A stretch of DNA of 47,386 nucleotides from the NCBI GenBank assembly GCA_028866435.1, contig JAGWIC010000013.1:1-47386 (forward strand), given 5' to 3'. Each line of letters opens with the position of its first letter. Within the stretch, counting starts at the first letter, position 1. Positions 9,053-17,602 of the stretch are shown piece by piece. The notes under the pieces were generated by a model. That model was not told the DNA's origin, ran no database searches, and saw only the letters and a list, made by a program, of their open reading frames with translations. Source of the stretch: Lysobacteraceae bacterium (GTDB lineage: Bacteria > Pseudomonadota > Gammaproteobacteria > Xanthomonadales > Rhodanobacteraceae). A program made the translations under genes and the position numbers.

Positions 9053-9688
9053 TCAGGCCGGCTCGCCCCGCCGCGCGCCGGCCGTCGTGCCGTCTTCGGG
9101 CGACGTTTGCCCCGCCGGATCCATCACGTAACGGTATTGCCCCGGCGGCAGGTACAGCGGCAGCAGCACGGAAGCTTCCAGTTCCACCCCGCGACTGAAC
9201 AGGCTGGCCACGCGCACGACCACGTGCACGAAGCGGCGGCGGCGGTCGCTGTCCCAGGGCGACCCGAGATAATCGCTGAGTATCGCCTCGATCATCAGCG
9301 TCGAATGCATCAGTTCGGCGTAGGTCGACTCGAATTGCTGGGAGGCTGCGCGGTCGCGCTGCAGGGCCCAACGCAGGTAGGGGCACAGCAGCACGCTGCG
9401 GGTCAGGCCGATCTGGCGGAAGGTGGTGGCGAATTGGCGCATGCACCTGATGGCCGCCTCCACATTGGCATCGCGACAGGCGTCGAGCATGGCGCGCATC
9501 TGCATCTTGGCGAGGGCATGGCGAGCCTGGATTTCACTGGCCAGGGACATCCGGTAGCGGACGGTGATGCCTACCTCGCCCTGGGAACTCTTCGCCGCCG
9601 ATCGTGCGGGCTTGGCGGAGCCGCGCGTGAACCATCCGCGCAAAAAACTCAGTCCGGTCATCTTCACTCCCTGCCGGCGGATGTTCAT
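9053..9688 (-). CDS. Hypothetical protein, about 211 residues
   Basis: I do not recognise the family. From ATG 9688 (GAGGAG 10 bases upstream) the product has a basic N-terminus, then a mostly helical region. Later come alternating strands (HVVVRVASLFSRGVELEASVLLPLYLPPGQYRYVMDP) that read like a small beta domain at residues 155-190. There is no signal peptide or membrane helix. A second in-frame ATG at 9661 would shorten it by nine residues. Codon use (GC at third positions) and the good ribosome site support a real gene. It is divergent from the DHA2 exporter, with about 250 bases between the starts. Confidence 0.7.
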   Translation of the reverse strand: MNIRRQGVKMTGLSFLRGWFTRGSAKPARSAAKSSQGEVGITVRYRMSLASEIQARHALAKMQMRAMLDACRDANVEAAIRCMRQFATTFRQIGLTRSVLLCPYLRWALQRDRAASQQFESTYAELMHSTLMIEAILSDYLGSPWDSDRRRRFVHVVVRVASLFSRGVELEASVLLPLYLPPGQYRYVMDPAGQTSPEDGTTAGARRGEPA

Positions 9689-9937
9689 GGCGAGCTGCTT
9701 CTCCTCGATCGGGCGCATCGCCTCAATGCCGGCCCGCGACCGGAGCATAGCGTAGTGTTGCGTTAGGCTGAACGGAAGCCGGCATGTGCCGTGGACCGCG
9801 CCCTTGTCGCGGCGGGCCCGGAGGCGAATAATCCGCGCGCTGCATGGCGCACGCCCGCGCCGGCGGCAACCCGGACCGCCACCTGTCCCGACCCGCATCG
9901 CGGTGCCGGTGGGCGCTCCGCTCCAGGAAAACGCTTC

Positions 9938-11389
9938 GTGACCTTGTCGACTGGGGACGAGACCGCGGCATCGGCTGTCCCCGTGCCGGCGCAGGTCTTT
10001 CCCGACTACCGCGTGACTTCGCTGATCGTCGCCTGCGCCATCTTCATGGAGCAGCTGGATGCGACCGTGCTGGCGACCGCCCTGCCCACCATGGCGCGGG
10101 ACTTCCGCGTCGGCGCGCCGTCGATGAGCATCGCGATGACGGTGTACCTGCTGGCGCTGGCGATCCTCATACCGGCCAGCGGCGCGGTGGCCGAGCGCTT
10201 CGGCATCAAGCGCGTGTTCAACACCTCGATCGCCGTGTTCGTGCTCGGCTCGATCGCCTGCTCGTTCGCCGGCAGCCTGCCGGCGATGGTCGCCGCACGG
10301 CTGCTGCAGGGGACCGGCGGCGCGATGATGGCGCCGATCGGGCGGTTGATCGTGCTGCGCACGGTGGAGCGCCGGCACCTGGTCTCGGCGATGTCGTGGA
10401 CGCTGATCCCGGCCTTCCTCGGCCCGCTGATGGGCCCGCCGCTGGGCGGCTTCATCGTCACCTACCTGGACTGGCACTGGATCTTCTACATCAACGTGCC
10501 GATCGGCATGCTCGGCTACTGGCTGGTGCGGCGCTACATCCTGGAGATTCCGGCCGGCGCGCAACCGGTCCGTTTTGACCTGGCCGGCTTCGTGCTGTGC
10601 GGGATCAGCCTGGGCAGCCTGCTGTTCGGCTTCGAGATGATCGGCCAGGGCAACGCGCTGGCCCGGGCACTGGTCCTGATCGCCGTGGGCGGCACGGCGG
10701 GCCTGGCTTACCTGTCGCACGCGAGGCGTTGCCGCAACCCCTTGCTGGACCTGTCCCTGCTGCAGATCGGCTCGTTCCGGCTGTCGGTGATCGCCGGCTC
10801 GCTGATGCGGGTCACCCAGGGCGCCCAGCCGTTCCTGCTGCCCTTGATGTTCCAGATCGGCTTCGGCCTGAGCGCGGTGCGCAGCGGCGAACTGGTGCTC
10901 GCCACCACGCTCGGTGCGATCGTCATGCGCAGCGTCACGCCGGGCCTGTTGCGGCGGGTCGGCTTTCGCCGCGGCATGCTGGTCAACGGCGTGCTCTCCA
11001 GCCTCGGCTATGCGGTCTGCGCGCTGTTCCGCCCGGACTGGACCTTCGCCCTGATGTTCGGCCTGCTGTTCTGCTGCGGGGCGTTCATGTCATTCCAGTT
11101 CGCCGCCTACAACACGGTGGCCTACGAGGCAGTGCCGACCGAACGCGTCAGCGCCGCCAGCAGCATGTACACCACCCTGCAGCAGCTGATGCTGTCGGTG
11201 GGCATCTGCGCCGGCGCGCTGGTGCTGAAGCTGAGCATGGGCGTGAGCGGGCATGCCGAACCGCGCTTGCCGGATTTCTCGATCGCCTTCGTCGTGGTGA
11301 GCCTGATCTCGCTCAGCTCGATCCGCTGGCACCTGCGCTTCGCCGCCGATGCGGGGCACGAACTGAGCGGGCATCGCCGGGCGGGATGA
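9938..11389 (+). CDS. DHA2-type MFS multidrug exporter (EmrB/QacA family)
   Basis: The 483-residue protein has a hydrophobicity pattern of about 14 helices. The first helix region IFMEQLDATVLATALPTMARDF carries the family motif D1 (LDxTVxNxALP). The loop between helices 2 and 3 is SGAVAERFGIKRVF, and motif C lies in SWTLIPAFLGPLMGPPLGGFI. These are proton-driven exporters of lipophilic drugs or related compounds in the inner membrane. GTG 9938 is the likely start because AGGAAA lies 7 bases upstream and the codons before it look non-coding. No membrane-fusion (EmrA) gene is next to it, so the substrate is unknown. It converges with the next minus-strand gene after 63 bases. Confidence 0.9.
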   Translation: MTLSTGDETAASAVPVPAQVFPDYRVTSLIVACAIFMEQLDATVLATALPTMARDFRVGAPSMSIAMTVYLLALAILIPASGAVAERFGIKRVFNTSIAVFVLGSIACSFAGSLPAMVAARLLQGTGGAMMAPIGRLIVLRTVERRHLVSAMSWTLIPAFLGPLMGPPLGGFIVTYLDWHWIFYINVPIGMLGYWLVRRYILEIPAGAQPVRFDLAGFVLCGISLGSLLFGFEMIGQGNALARALVLIAVGGTAGLAYLSHARRCRNPLLDLSLLQIGSFRLSVIAGSLMRVTQGAQPFLLPLMFQIGFGLSAVRSGELVLATTLGAIVMRSVTPGLLRRVGFRRGMLVNGVLSSLGYAVCALFRPDWTFALMFGLLFCCGAFMSFQFAAYNTVAYEAVPTERVSAASSMYTTLQQLMLSVGICAGALVLKLSMGVSGHAEPRLPDFSIAFVVVSLISLSSIRWHLRFAADAGHELSGHRRAG

Positions 11390-11452
11390 GCCCGCGGCGT
11401 GAACAGCGTCCGGGCCGCGGCGGTACGGCCCGCCGCGGCCCGGCCACCGGCA

Positions 11453-12226
11453 TCACTTCGCCGCGGTGAAGCTCAGGTCCGCATTGCGACGGTCGACATG
11501 CGACCAGCTTTCCTGGACTGCCGCATTCAGCGACTTGCGCATGCTCATGCCCGCATCCTTGCCGTACACGCCCGCCACCATCTTCCACAGGGGTTGTTCG
11601 GGATCCTTGCCGAATTCGGCCCAGTTTGCGGCGTAACTCACCACGGCGAAGTCGGGTGCGCCCTGGTCGGCGTCCATGATCTGCGCCACGGTGTAATGGT
11701 TGGACCAGTGGGCCTTGGCCGCCGCCGCCGCAATTTTCTTCGCTGCGGCCATGAACGCCTCATGCGCCTCGTGACCCGGCTTGAGCTTGAAGAAAGTGAC
11801 TTCCAGCAAGGTCGCCGATGCCGCTTTTTCCTTGCCCGCGTAACTCAACTCAGGCTTCACCTGCATGAATGCGCTCGTCTCGCCTTTCATGTGCGGGTTG
11901 GCGTCCCGTTGCCAGACGGCGCCGCATGGCTTGCCCTGTTCGTGCATCTGGTCGAAAGCGGCCCAACTGACCGGGTCCGTCACGTACGAATACTGGTAGG
12001 TATCGCCGGTTTCATGCGTCCAGGCAGTCCAGCCGAACTTGAATCCATGCTCCGCCAGGCACTTGTTGTAGCTCTTGACCCCTGCCTCGTAGGCCAGCTG
12101 ATCCGGTGGTGACACTACGTCGGTGTAGTCCCGCATGACGCCTGCCTGCTCCATCTCGGCGGCATGCGCGGCGGCCATGCCCGCCAGTAACAGCGCCGAT
12201 ACCACACACAGAGACACGCTCTTCAT
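11453..12226 (-). CDS. Exported protein of unknown function
   Basis: The 257-residue product has a clear Sec signal (MKSVSLCVVSALLLAGMAAAHA, cleavage near residue 22). The mature part has two Cys (NKCLAEHGF and GKPCGAVW) that may form a disulfide. It has aromatic-rich segments (FGWTAWTHETGDTYQYSYV, FFKLKPGHEAHEAF, SNHYTVAQIMD) suggestive of a dimeric alpha/beta-barrel-like fold, but I cannot name a family. The ATG at 12226 follows GGGGAG at good spacing. It is divergent from the patatin gene, with about 180 bases between the starts, where the control region for both must lie. Confidence 0.75.
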   Translation of the reverse strand: MKSVSLCVVSALLLAGMAAAHAAEMEQAGVMRDYTDVVSPPDQLAYEAGVKSYNKCLAEHGFKFGWTAWTHETGDTYQYSYVTDPVSWAAFDQMHEQGKPCGAVWQRDANPHMKGETSAFMQVKPELSYAGKEKAASATLLEVTFFKLKPGHEAHEAFMAAAKKIAAAAAKAHWSNHYTVAQIMDADQGAPDFAVVSYAANWAEFGKDPEQPLWKMVAGVYGKDAGMSMRKSLNAAVQESWSHVDRRNADLSFTAAK

Positions 12227-12324
12227 AAGAACTCCCCGCAGGATGCTTACCCTGCCTTGCTTGCAAGAGATTCCCCCTCTCGAGCTTCCCCGCGCCATTG
12301 CAGCGCGAAGGCTTTCAGTATGCG

Positions 12325-12340
12325 CTCATTTGCTAATGAG
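12325..12340. promoter_or_regulatory. Inverted repeat in the divergent promoter region
   Basis: CTCATT-TGCT-AATGAG is a perfect 6-bp inverted repeat with a 4-base spacer, in an AT-richer patch of the 180-base region between two divergent genes. It could be an operator for a dimeric regulator. No regulator gene is next to it, and I cannot place a convincing sigma-70 promoter around it. Confidence 0.3.
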
Positions 12341-12406
12341 ATGCGTAACCATCCCTGCCCCGTACCGCACGCGCTTGACTCCGTCCACTGCGGCCCGGAA
12401 GATCGG

Positions 12407-13399
12407 ATGATGCATAGCAGCATTCCTTCTGCCATCACGATCAAGCTGGCACTCGAGGGCGGCGGTGCGCATGGCGCCTTCACCTGGGGCGTGCTCGACC
12501 GCCTGCTGGAGCTGCCTGGCCTGCGGATCGAGGCGATCAGCGCCACCAGCAGCGGCGCGATGAACGCTGCCGCGCTGGCCCAGGGCTGGCAACAGAACGG
12601 CGCCGCCGGTGCGCGCGAGGCACTGGACACGTTCTGGCTGAAACTGTCCCGGCAGAATGCGATGGCCGACTGGTGGCTGGCGGCCGCAGGCATGTTCGAT
12701 CCCGGCCTGTGGCGCAAGGCGCCGAGCGCACCGCTGACGTCCAATCCGCTACGCCGGCTGGTGGAGGAATCGTTCGACATCGACCTGCTGCGCGACGGCC
12801 CGATCCGCCTGCATCTGGCCGCGACGCGCGTGCGCGACGGCGCCCTCGCCCTGTTCGACAACGCACGGCTAAGCCACGATGCCCTGCTTGCCTCGGCCTG
12901 CCTGCCGCAATGGTTCGGTGCGGTGGAGATCGACGGCGAGGCTTACTGGGACGGCGGCTTTGCCGGCAACCCGGTGCTCGAACCCCTACTCGGCAGCGGC
13001 GCCGACGACCTGCTGTGCGTGCTGCTGCAGCCCCTGCAGCGCAGCGAACTGCCCGACACGGCGCGGGACATCGCCGAGCTGGCGGCGCAAATGTCGTTCA
13101 CCAACGCGTTCAAGCGCGAATTGCGCGATCTGGCCCGAACGCGCCAGCGTATCGGCCCGCACCTGGTGGTCAGCGCCGAGGTGAAACGACTCAAACGGCT
13201 GCGCCTGCACGTGATCACGCCGAGCGAGGGACTGACCCTGCGCGAAGGGCATTCCGCCGTGGACACCCGCCTGCCCCAGCTGCAGGCACTGCGCGACCTC
13301 GGCCGCGAGGCCGCCGACAGCTGGTGGACGGCGCATGGCGGCGACGTCGGTCGACGCGAGAGCTTTTCCCTCGCCAACTGGCTCAACTGCGTGTCCTGA
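12407..13399 (+). CDS. Patatin-like phospholipase family protein
   Basis: The 330-residue protein has the patatin catalytic layout: an oxyanion-hole loop LALEGGGAHGAF (GGG at 18-20), a nucleophile elbow AISATSSGAMNA with the predicted Ser at 48, and the catalytic Asp in DGG (182-184). The elbow reads A-T-S-S-G, so the first Gly of GxSxG is Ala. It has no signal peptide, so it is cytoplasmic or exported by other means. The family hydrolyses acyl chains of phospholipids or other esters. Two adjacent ATG codons (12407, 12410) are possible starts. It has no operon partner; the next gene is convergent. Confidence 0.88.
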   Translation: MMHSSIPSAITIKLALEGGGAHGAFTWGVLDRLLELPGLRIEAISATSSGAMNAAALAQGWQQNGAAGAREALDTFWLKLSRQNAMADWWLAAAGMFDPGLWRKAPSAPLTSNPLRRLVEESFDIDLLRDGPIRLHLAATRVRDGALALFDNARLSHDALLASACLPQWFGAVEIDGEAYWDGGFAGNPVLEPLLGSGADDLLCVLLQPLQRSELPDTARDIAELAAQMSFTNAFKRELRDLARTRQRIGPHLVVSAEVKRLKRLRLHVITPSEGLTLREGHSAVDTRLPQLQALRDLGREAADSWWTAHGGDVGRRESFSLANWLNCVS

Positions 13400-13412
13400 G
13401 CCTGCACCGGGT

Positions 13413-13763
13413 TCACCCTTCGACGCTGAATTCCTCCCACGCGCGCACCGCGTCGGCGGCATACATCAGCGACGGACCGCCGCCCATGTAGACCGCCACC
13501 GCCAGCGTTTCCTCCAGCTGCGCGCGGCTGGCGCCCAGCCGGACCAGCGCCTTGACGTGAAACCCGATGCAGCCGTCGCATTGCTTGGCCACGCCGATCG
13601 CCAACGCCTGCAACTCCTTGTCGACGGCCGACAACACCCCGGGCTGCAATGCCGCCTTGGCCATCGCCGAGAACCCGCCCATGGTATCGGGCTGGGCGGC
13701 GCGCAAGCGGCTGATCGCCTGGTTGAGGTCGTGGGTAATCTGTTTGTACGATTTGCTGGGCAT
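13413..13763 (-). CDS. Carboxymuconolactone decarboxylase-family protein (AhpD-like)
   Basis: The 116-residue helical protein has the AhpD/CMD signature KQCDGCIGFHVKAL, with redox cysteines C62 and C65 and H69. This fits alkylhydroperoxidase-type thiol chemistry more than true carboxymuconolactone decarboxylation. A second helix pair, RLGASRAQLEETLAVAVYMGGGPS, completes the usual core. Such proteins form oligomers and reduce peroxides or act as thiol relays. ATG 13763 follows AGGAA at proper spacing; an upstream in-frame ATG at 13790 is less likely. The 3' end is 13 bases from the convergent patatin gene. Confidence 0.9.
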   Translation of the reverse strand: MPSKSYKQITHDLNQAISRLRAAQPDTMGGFSAMAKAALQPGVLSAVDKELQALAIGVAKQCDGCIGFHVKALVRLGASRAQLEETLAVAVYMGGGPSLMYAADAVRAWEEFSVEG

Positions 13764-13974
13764 GGTGCATTCCTGATGTGGGCACGGCATGCCTGCAATC
13801 TATGCCCGGCGACCACCGTTACCAATGGGTGCGACCGCATGCCACGGCAGCCACGGGCTGCTTCGCACGCCTTCACCAGCATGGGCGGCGCCTCGTCATG
13901 GTGACGGCCACGGCGGCAATCCCGCTGCCATGGCCGTCGGGCATCCCATGCCCCGGCTGGAGCATGGTGACCGA

Positions 13975-14277
13975 TCAATCGCTGGCGGCGCCTTCGACCG
14001 AGTTTTCCAGCAGCTTGCCGGTTTCCGCATCGATGCCTACTTCATGCGAAACCTTGCCGTGCCTGATGACGAACGAATAGCGCAGGCCACTGCCACCGGA
14101 CTCCTTTTCCAGCTCCTCCTTGACGATCTTCCCCGGATAGGCCTTGAGCGCCAGGGCGCGCGCATGCGGCTTGGATACCTTGGCCTGCGCGGTCAATGCC
14201 TTGCCCGATGCGGCGCTGGCGGCGAAGGTGGCGACGGCGAAGGCGCCGGCGGCGATGATGACCAGGAATTTTTTCAT
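13975..14277 (-). CDS. Small exported PepSY-domain protein
   Basis: The 100-residue protein has a Sec signal peptide (MKKFLVIIAAGAFAVATFAASA) followed by one PepSY-type domain. The domain has a helix (HARALALKAYPGKIVKEELEKE), then strands GLRYSFVIRHGKVSHEVGIDAETGKLLE, the typical Y-x-F-x-I ... V-x-I-D-A-x-T-G-x-V pattern. PepSY domains are found in periplasmic proteins that inhibit peptidases or bind ligands. Here it is a single small domain with no adjacent protease or sensor kinase. ATG 14277 is preceded by a strong GGGAGG site, and an inverted repeat (14299-14315) lies in the leader. Confidence 0.87.
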   Translation of the reverse strand: MKKFLVIIAAGAFAVATFAASAASGKALTAQAKVSKPHARALALKAYPGKIVKEELEKESGGSGLRYSFVIRHGKVSHEVGIDAETGKLLENSVEGAASD

Positions 14278-14298
14278 TGGGTTCCTCCCGTTGGTGAA

Positions 14299-14315
14299 GC
14301 GACGAAAACCGTCGC
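14299..14315 (-). promoter_or_regulatory. Leader hairpin upstream of the PepSY gene
   Basis: GCGACG and CGTCGC flank five bases (AAAAC on the plus strand), giving a perfect 6-bp stem about 21 bases before the PepSY start, just ahead of its GGGAGG ribosome site. It could affect mRNA stability or translation. No further function can be read from it. Confidence 0.3.
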
Positions 14316-14453
14316 CGCGCCTTTATCCCAAAGGGCTCTTAGCAGCGCCTTATGCGGGCGGATCGTCGCGCCGCACGTTCATCGGCGGGTCATTCGCCGC
14401 ACGCGCATCGGCCTTGGTGCGGCGACGTGGCGAAGCGGCCGGACACCGCCGCC

Positions 14454-15473
14454 TCAGGCGACCCTGACCTGTCCGGCGGCCACAATGGACGAACCCAGCC
14501 GCCCGCAGCTCCAGCCATTGACGAAGGTGCGCAGCTTGCCGCCCAGCATGGTCACCACCGGGCGACCGGCCAGGTGCATCGGTGGCGCCACGGCCGGCGC
14601 CGCCGCCAGGCCCACCTGGTGCTCGGCCCGCATCCTCGCCGCCTTGGCGGCAAACCAGGCGCGCGGGCCGGCCAGCACGCGGGCGTCCGACGCGGAGGCC
14701 TGGCGCGAGGCCATGATGGTCTGGCGCAGGTGGGACAGATGCCGCGCACTGAACGCCTCGCTCAGCACCGGCTCGGCGAATGGCGAGGCCACAAATTCGT
14801 CCAGCAGGCTGCCCAGCAACTCCGCTACCCGCAGCGCGATCTGCCGGTTTGCATGGATCGCGTGGCCAGCCAACGCCGGTGTCCGGTAGGCGCCTTCCAC
14901 CGCGGCGATCAGGGCATGGAACTCGGCCTGGTTCAGTGGCCGCCGATCGAGCGGCGTATGGCGTCGCTCGATCAGCCACGTCTGGTCGGCGCCGGACAAG
15001 GCATGCGAGCGGTGGCAGGCACGGTCGCGGGCATGCTCGGCCGACAGGCCCTCGGCCACCAGTTCGGCGGCCAGTGCCTCGCGGGACAACGGCTGCGTCC
15101 GCACCTTGCCGGCGCGGTCGTACCAGCGGCGATGCTCCAGCGTCGAAGCATGAAACAGGCCGCGTGGCGGCGGCACCGTGGCGCGGGCCTCGGCGGCATA
15201 GTCCAGGGCCGGTGCCATCGGCCGCAAGCCGGCGGCACGGGCGGCCAGCACGCGGTCGAGCAGCACCTCGGCGGCAACCAGGTGACGGTGGTAGCTGGCG
15301 TGGCGGTCGCTGCTGTCGAGCGCCGGAACATAGACGAAGCGGATACGCGGTGACCGGGGCAGCGTGGCCTGCGTCCGCGGCGGGACGGCCGGCGTCTCGC
15401 CGTGGCAGCCCTGGCCGACGATGCGCCGACCGATCGGCGGCGCGCGATGGGCTGTCGGCAACCTGTTCACCAT
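14454..15473 (-). CDS. Hypothetical protein, about 339 residues, no recognised family
   Basis: The frame shows protein-like composition from about 15370 down to the TGA at 14454, with coherent helical segments (YHRHLVAAEVLLDRVLAARAAG, LNQAEFHALIAAVEGAYRTPAL, ANRQIALRVAELLGSLLDEFV). The C-terminus contains VVTMLGGKLRTFVNGWSCGRLGSS. The start is unsure: ATG 15473 is used, but the first 50 residues are basic/Pro-rich and may be non-coding. The frame remains open further upstream. No motif, signal peptide or membrane segment allows a function. It is divergent from the zinc-ribbon SDR gene. Antisense frames in the same interval are also open, so protein-level evidence would be needed. Confidence 0.55.
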   Translation of the reverse strand: MVNRLPTAHRAPPIGRRIVGQGCHGETPAVPPRTQATLPRSPRIRFVYVPALDSSDRHASYHRHLVAAEVLLDRVLAARAAGLRPMAPALDYAAEARATVPPPRGLFHASTLEHRRWYDRAGKVRTQPLSREALAAELVAEGLSAEHARDRACHRSHALSGADQTWLIERRHTPLDRRPLNQAEFHALIAAVEGAYRTPALAGHAIHANRQIALRVAELLGSLLDEFVASPFAEPVLSEAFSARHLSHLRQTIMASRQASASDARVLAGPRAWFAAKAARMRAEHQVGLAAAPAVAPPMHLAGRPVVTMLGGKLRTFVNGWSCGRLGSSIVAAGQVRVA

Positions 15474-15897
15474 GGCTTCGACCGGCGGAGTGGCGACGAT
15501 CGCCGACTCGGCCGCAGCCACGTCCTGCCTGCTTGCTGCTGCCACGGGGTTCAAACGCACAAATCGACCTTCCTGCTGTTGGCCCTCGCCCTGCCCGACT
15601 CCGCCGGCACGGCGCCCTGCCCGGATACGTCCGCCGCCCGTCCCGCCTGGACAGGCTCGGCTCCACGTTGTCACGGACAAGGCGCGGCGACTGTGCGCCA
15701 TCCGGCAATTCCCGACTCCCGCCGTCGCCCTCGTCGCCCCCGATCTTGGGCGTGCCCGACCGAGCCGGCATCCGTGCCGCAGGCCCGATCCACCGGAGCG
15801 CGCGCAGAAAGGGCAAAATAGTCGGCTGGCACCACCCGATCCCGCCTTGCACGACGGCCCGCGGCGATTGCCCTGCCCCTCCGACCTGGACCAGCAC
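15474..15897. other. Divergent intergenic region without clear features
   Basis: About 424 bases separate the hypothetical minus-strand gene and the SDR gene. Translations are Pro/Arg/Cys-rich and do not look coded, although frames stay open because of the GC content. The only AT-rich patch is GGGCAAAATAG near 15816-15826, which could hold a -10 element for the SDR gene. I see no matching -35, no terminator and no repeat. Confidence 0.4.
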
Positions 15898-17457
15898 TTG
15901 ACCACCACTCCCCAGTCCGAAAACGGCGACACCCACCTGCTGGAGCGCCTGCGCGCCGCCGCCCACCTGCTCGAGGCGGTCGCCGCCGACCGCCAGCTGC
16001 TCGATCGGCTGCCGGCGGACGAGCGCTCGCGACTGCACAAGGCGGTGGCGGCGCTTTACCACCCCGACCCGGAAGCGCGACGGATCAAGCTGAAGGCCGC
16101 GGAAAAGGCCCGCCATGCGGCCAGGATCCAGACCGAGGATGCCGTGCTCAACAACACCGGCATCCGCGCCCTGCGCCGGCGACCGGTGTTCACCACGCCG
16201 AACCCCTTCGTGCCGCAGGACTTCCAGCCCGGCGACATTCCGCCCGAGCTGGATGCGGCGCAGCCGCGCGAGTCGATCGAGCCGCAGCACTGCTACGTCT
16301 GCAAGCAGAAGTATTCGTCGATCCACTTCTTCTACGACCAGCTGTGCCCGAGCTGTGCGGCGTTCAACTATGCCAAGCGCACCGAACTGGTCGACCTGCA
16401 CGGGCGGGTGGCGCTGCTGACCGGCGGGCGCGTGAAGATCGGCTACCAGGCCGGCCTGAAGCTGCTGCGTGCTGGTGCCGAACTGATCGTGACCACCCGC
16501 TTCCCGCGCGACTCGGCCGCGCGCTACGCGCAGGAGCCCGACTTCGGCCAATGGGGCCACCGCCTGCAGATCTACGGCCTCGACCTGCGCCACACCCCCA
16601 GCGTGGAGGCGTTCTGCCAGGAACTGGTGGCGACCCGGCCGCGGCTGGACTTCATCATCAACAACGCCTGCCAGACCGTGCGCCGGCCACCGGACTTCTA
16701 CGCCCACATGATGGAGGGCGAAACGGCCGCGCTGCACGACATGCCCGCCGAGCTGCGCCAGCTGGTCGGCCACTATGAGGGCCTGCGCGGCTCCAGCATC
16801 CTGCCGGAACCGGCCGCGCTGGCCCGGCCGGGCCAGGCCGACGTGCCGGGCCTGACCCGCGCCGCCGAGCTGTCGCAACTGCCGCTGCTGCCGGAGGAAC
16901 TGCTGGCGCAAAGCCACCTGTTCCCCGAGGGGCGGCTCGACCAGGACCTGCAGCAGGTCGACCTGCGCGAGCGCAACTCCTGGCGATTGCTGATGGCCGA
17001 GGTGCCGTCGGTGGAATTGCTGGAGGTGCAGCTGGTCAACGCGATCGCGCCGTTCATCATCAACGCGCGGCTGAAGCCGCTGCTGCTGCGCACGCCCGGG
17101 CGCGACAAGCACATCGTCAACGTCTCGGCGATGGAAGGCCAGTTCTATCGCAACTTCAAGACCACGCGCCACCCGCACACCAACATGGCCAAGGCCGCGC
17201 TGAACATGATGACGCGCACCTCGGCCACCGATTACCACAACGACGGCATCCACATGAACAGCGTCGACACCGGCTGGGTCACCGACGAGGACCCCGCCGC
17301 GCTGGCCGCGCGCAAGGTGGCGCAGGAACGCTTCCATCCGCCGCTGGACATCGTCGACGGCGCGGCGCGCATCGTCGACCCGATCATCAGCGGCATCAAC
17401 ACCGGCGAGCATGTGTGGGGGCAATTCCTCAAGGACTACAAGCCGACCGACTGGTAG
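15898..17457 (+). CDS. SDR-family oxidoreductase-like protein with N-terminal zinc ribbon and altered active site
   Basis: The product is about 519 residues with TTG 15898 as tentative start; the frame is open upstream and no ATG or GTG fits better. An N-terminal helical region (10-95) is followed by a zinc ribbon with C132/C135 and C150/C153 (CYVC...CPSC). A Rossmann domain then begins at residue 168, with VALLTGGRVKIGYQ as nucleotide-binding loop, NNAC at 255-258, and strand/Ser NVS at S410. In classical SDRs a Tyr precedes the Lys by four. Here the Lys-like position K432 has T428, while a displaced Y417-x3-K421 exists. A long insert (270-370) lies between NNAC and the Ser. The reaction is unknown, and loss of the normal catalytic Tyr makes standard SDR chemistry uncertain. 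Confidence 0.8.
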   Translation: MTTTPQSENGDTHLLERLRAAAHLLEAVAADRQLLDRLPADERSRLHKAVAALYHPDPEARRIKLKAAEKARHAARIQTEDAVLNNTGIRALRRRPVFTTPNPFVPQDFQPGDIPPELDAAQPRESIEPQHCYVCKQKYSSIHFFYDQLCPSCAAFNYAKRTELVDLHGRVALLTGGRVKIGYQAGLKLLRAGAELIVTTRFPRDSAARYAQEPDFGQWGHRLQIYGLDLRHTPSVEAFCQELVATRPRLDFIINNACQTVRRPPDFYAHMMEGETAALHDMPAELRQLVGHYEGLRGSSILPEPAALARPGQADVPGLTRAAELSQLPLLPEELLAQSHLFPEGRLDQDLQQVDLRERNSWRLLMAEVPSVELLEVQLVNAIAPFIINARLKPLLLRTPGRDKHIVNVSAMEGQFYRNFKTTRHPHTNMAKAALNMMTRTSATDYHNDGIHMNSVDTGWVTDEDPAALAARKVAQERFHPPLDIVDGAARIVDPIISGINTGEHVWGQFLKDYKPTDW

Positions 17458-17602
17458 GCCGCCAGCGCCCGCGCGCGCCCGGACCACTGGCGACGGATCG
17501 GCGACAATCCGTTTCCCGCCAGGCCCTTCCTCCGCCTGGCCCCCGGCCCCATGTTGTGCGCCAGGCGCCAACCGGCGCGACGAATCCACCGGAGTTGAGA
17601 CC

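Noticed and set aside
14352..15353. Plus-strand open frame of 333 codons opposite the unrecognised minus-strand protein
   Set aside because: Gly/Gln/Arg-rich with shadow-like composition; the minus frame has better helical content. Kept only as a doubt in the entry for that gene.
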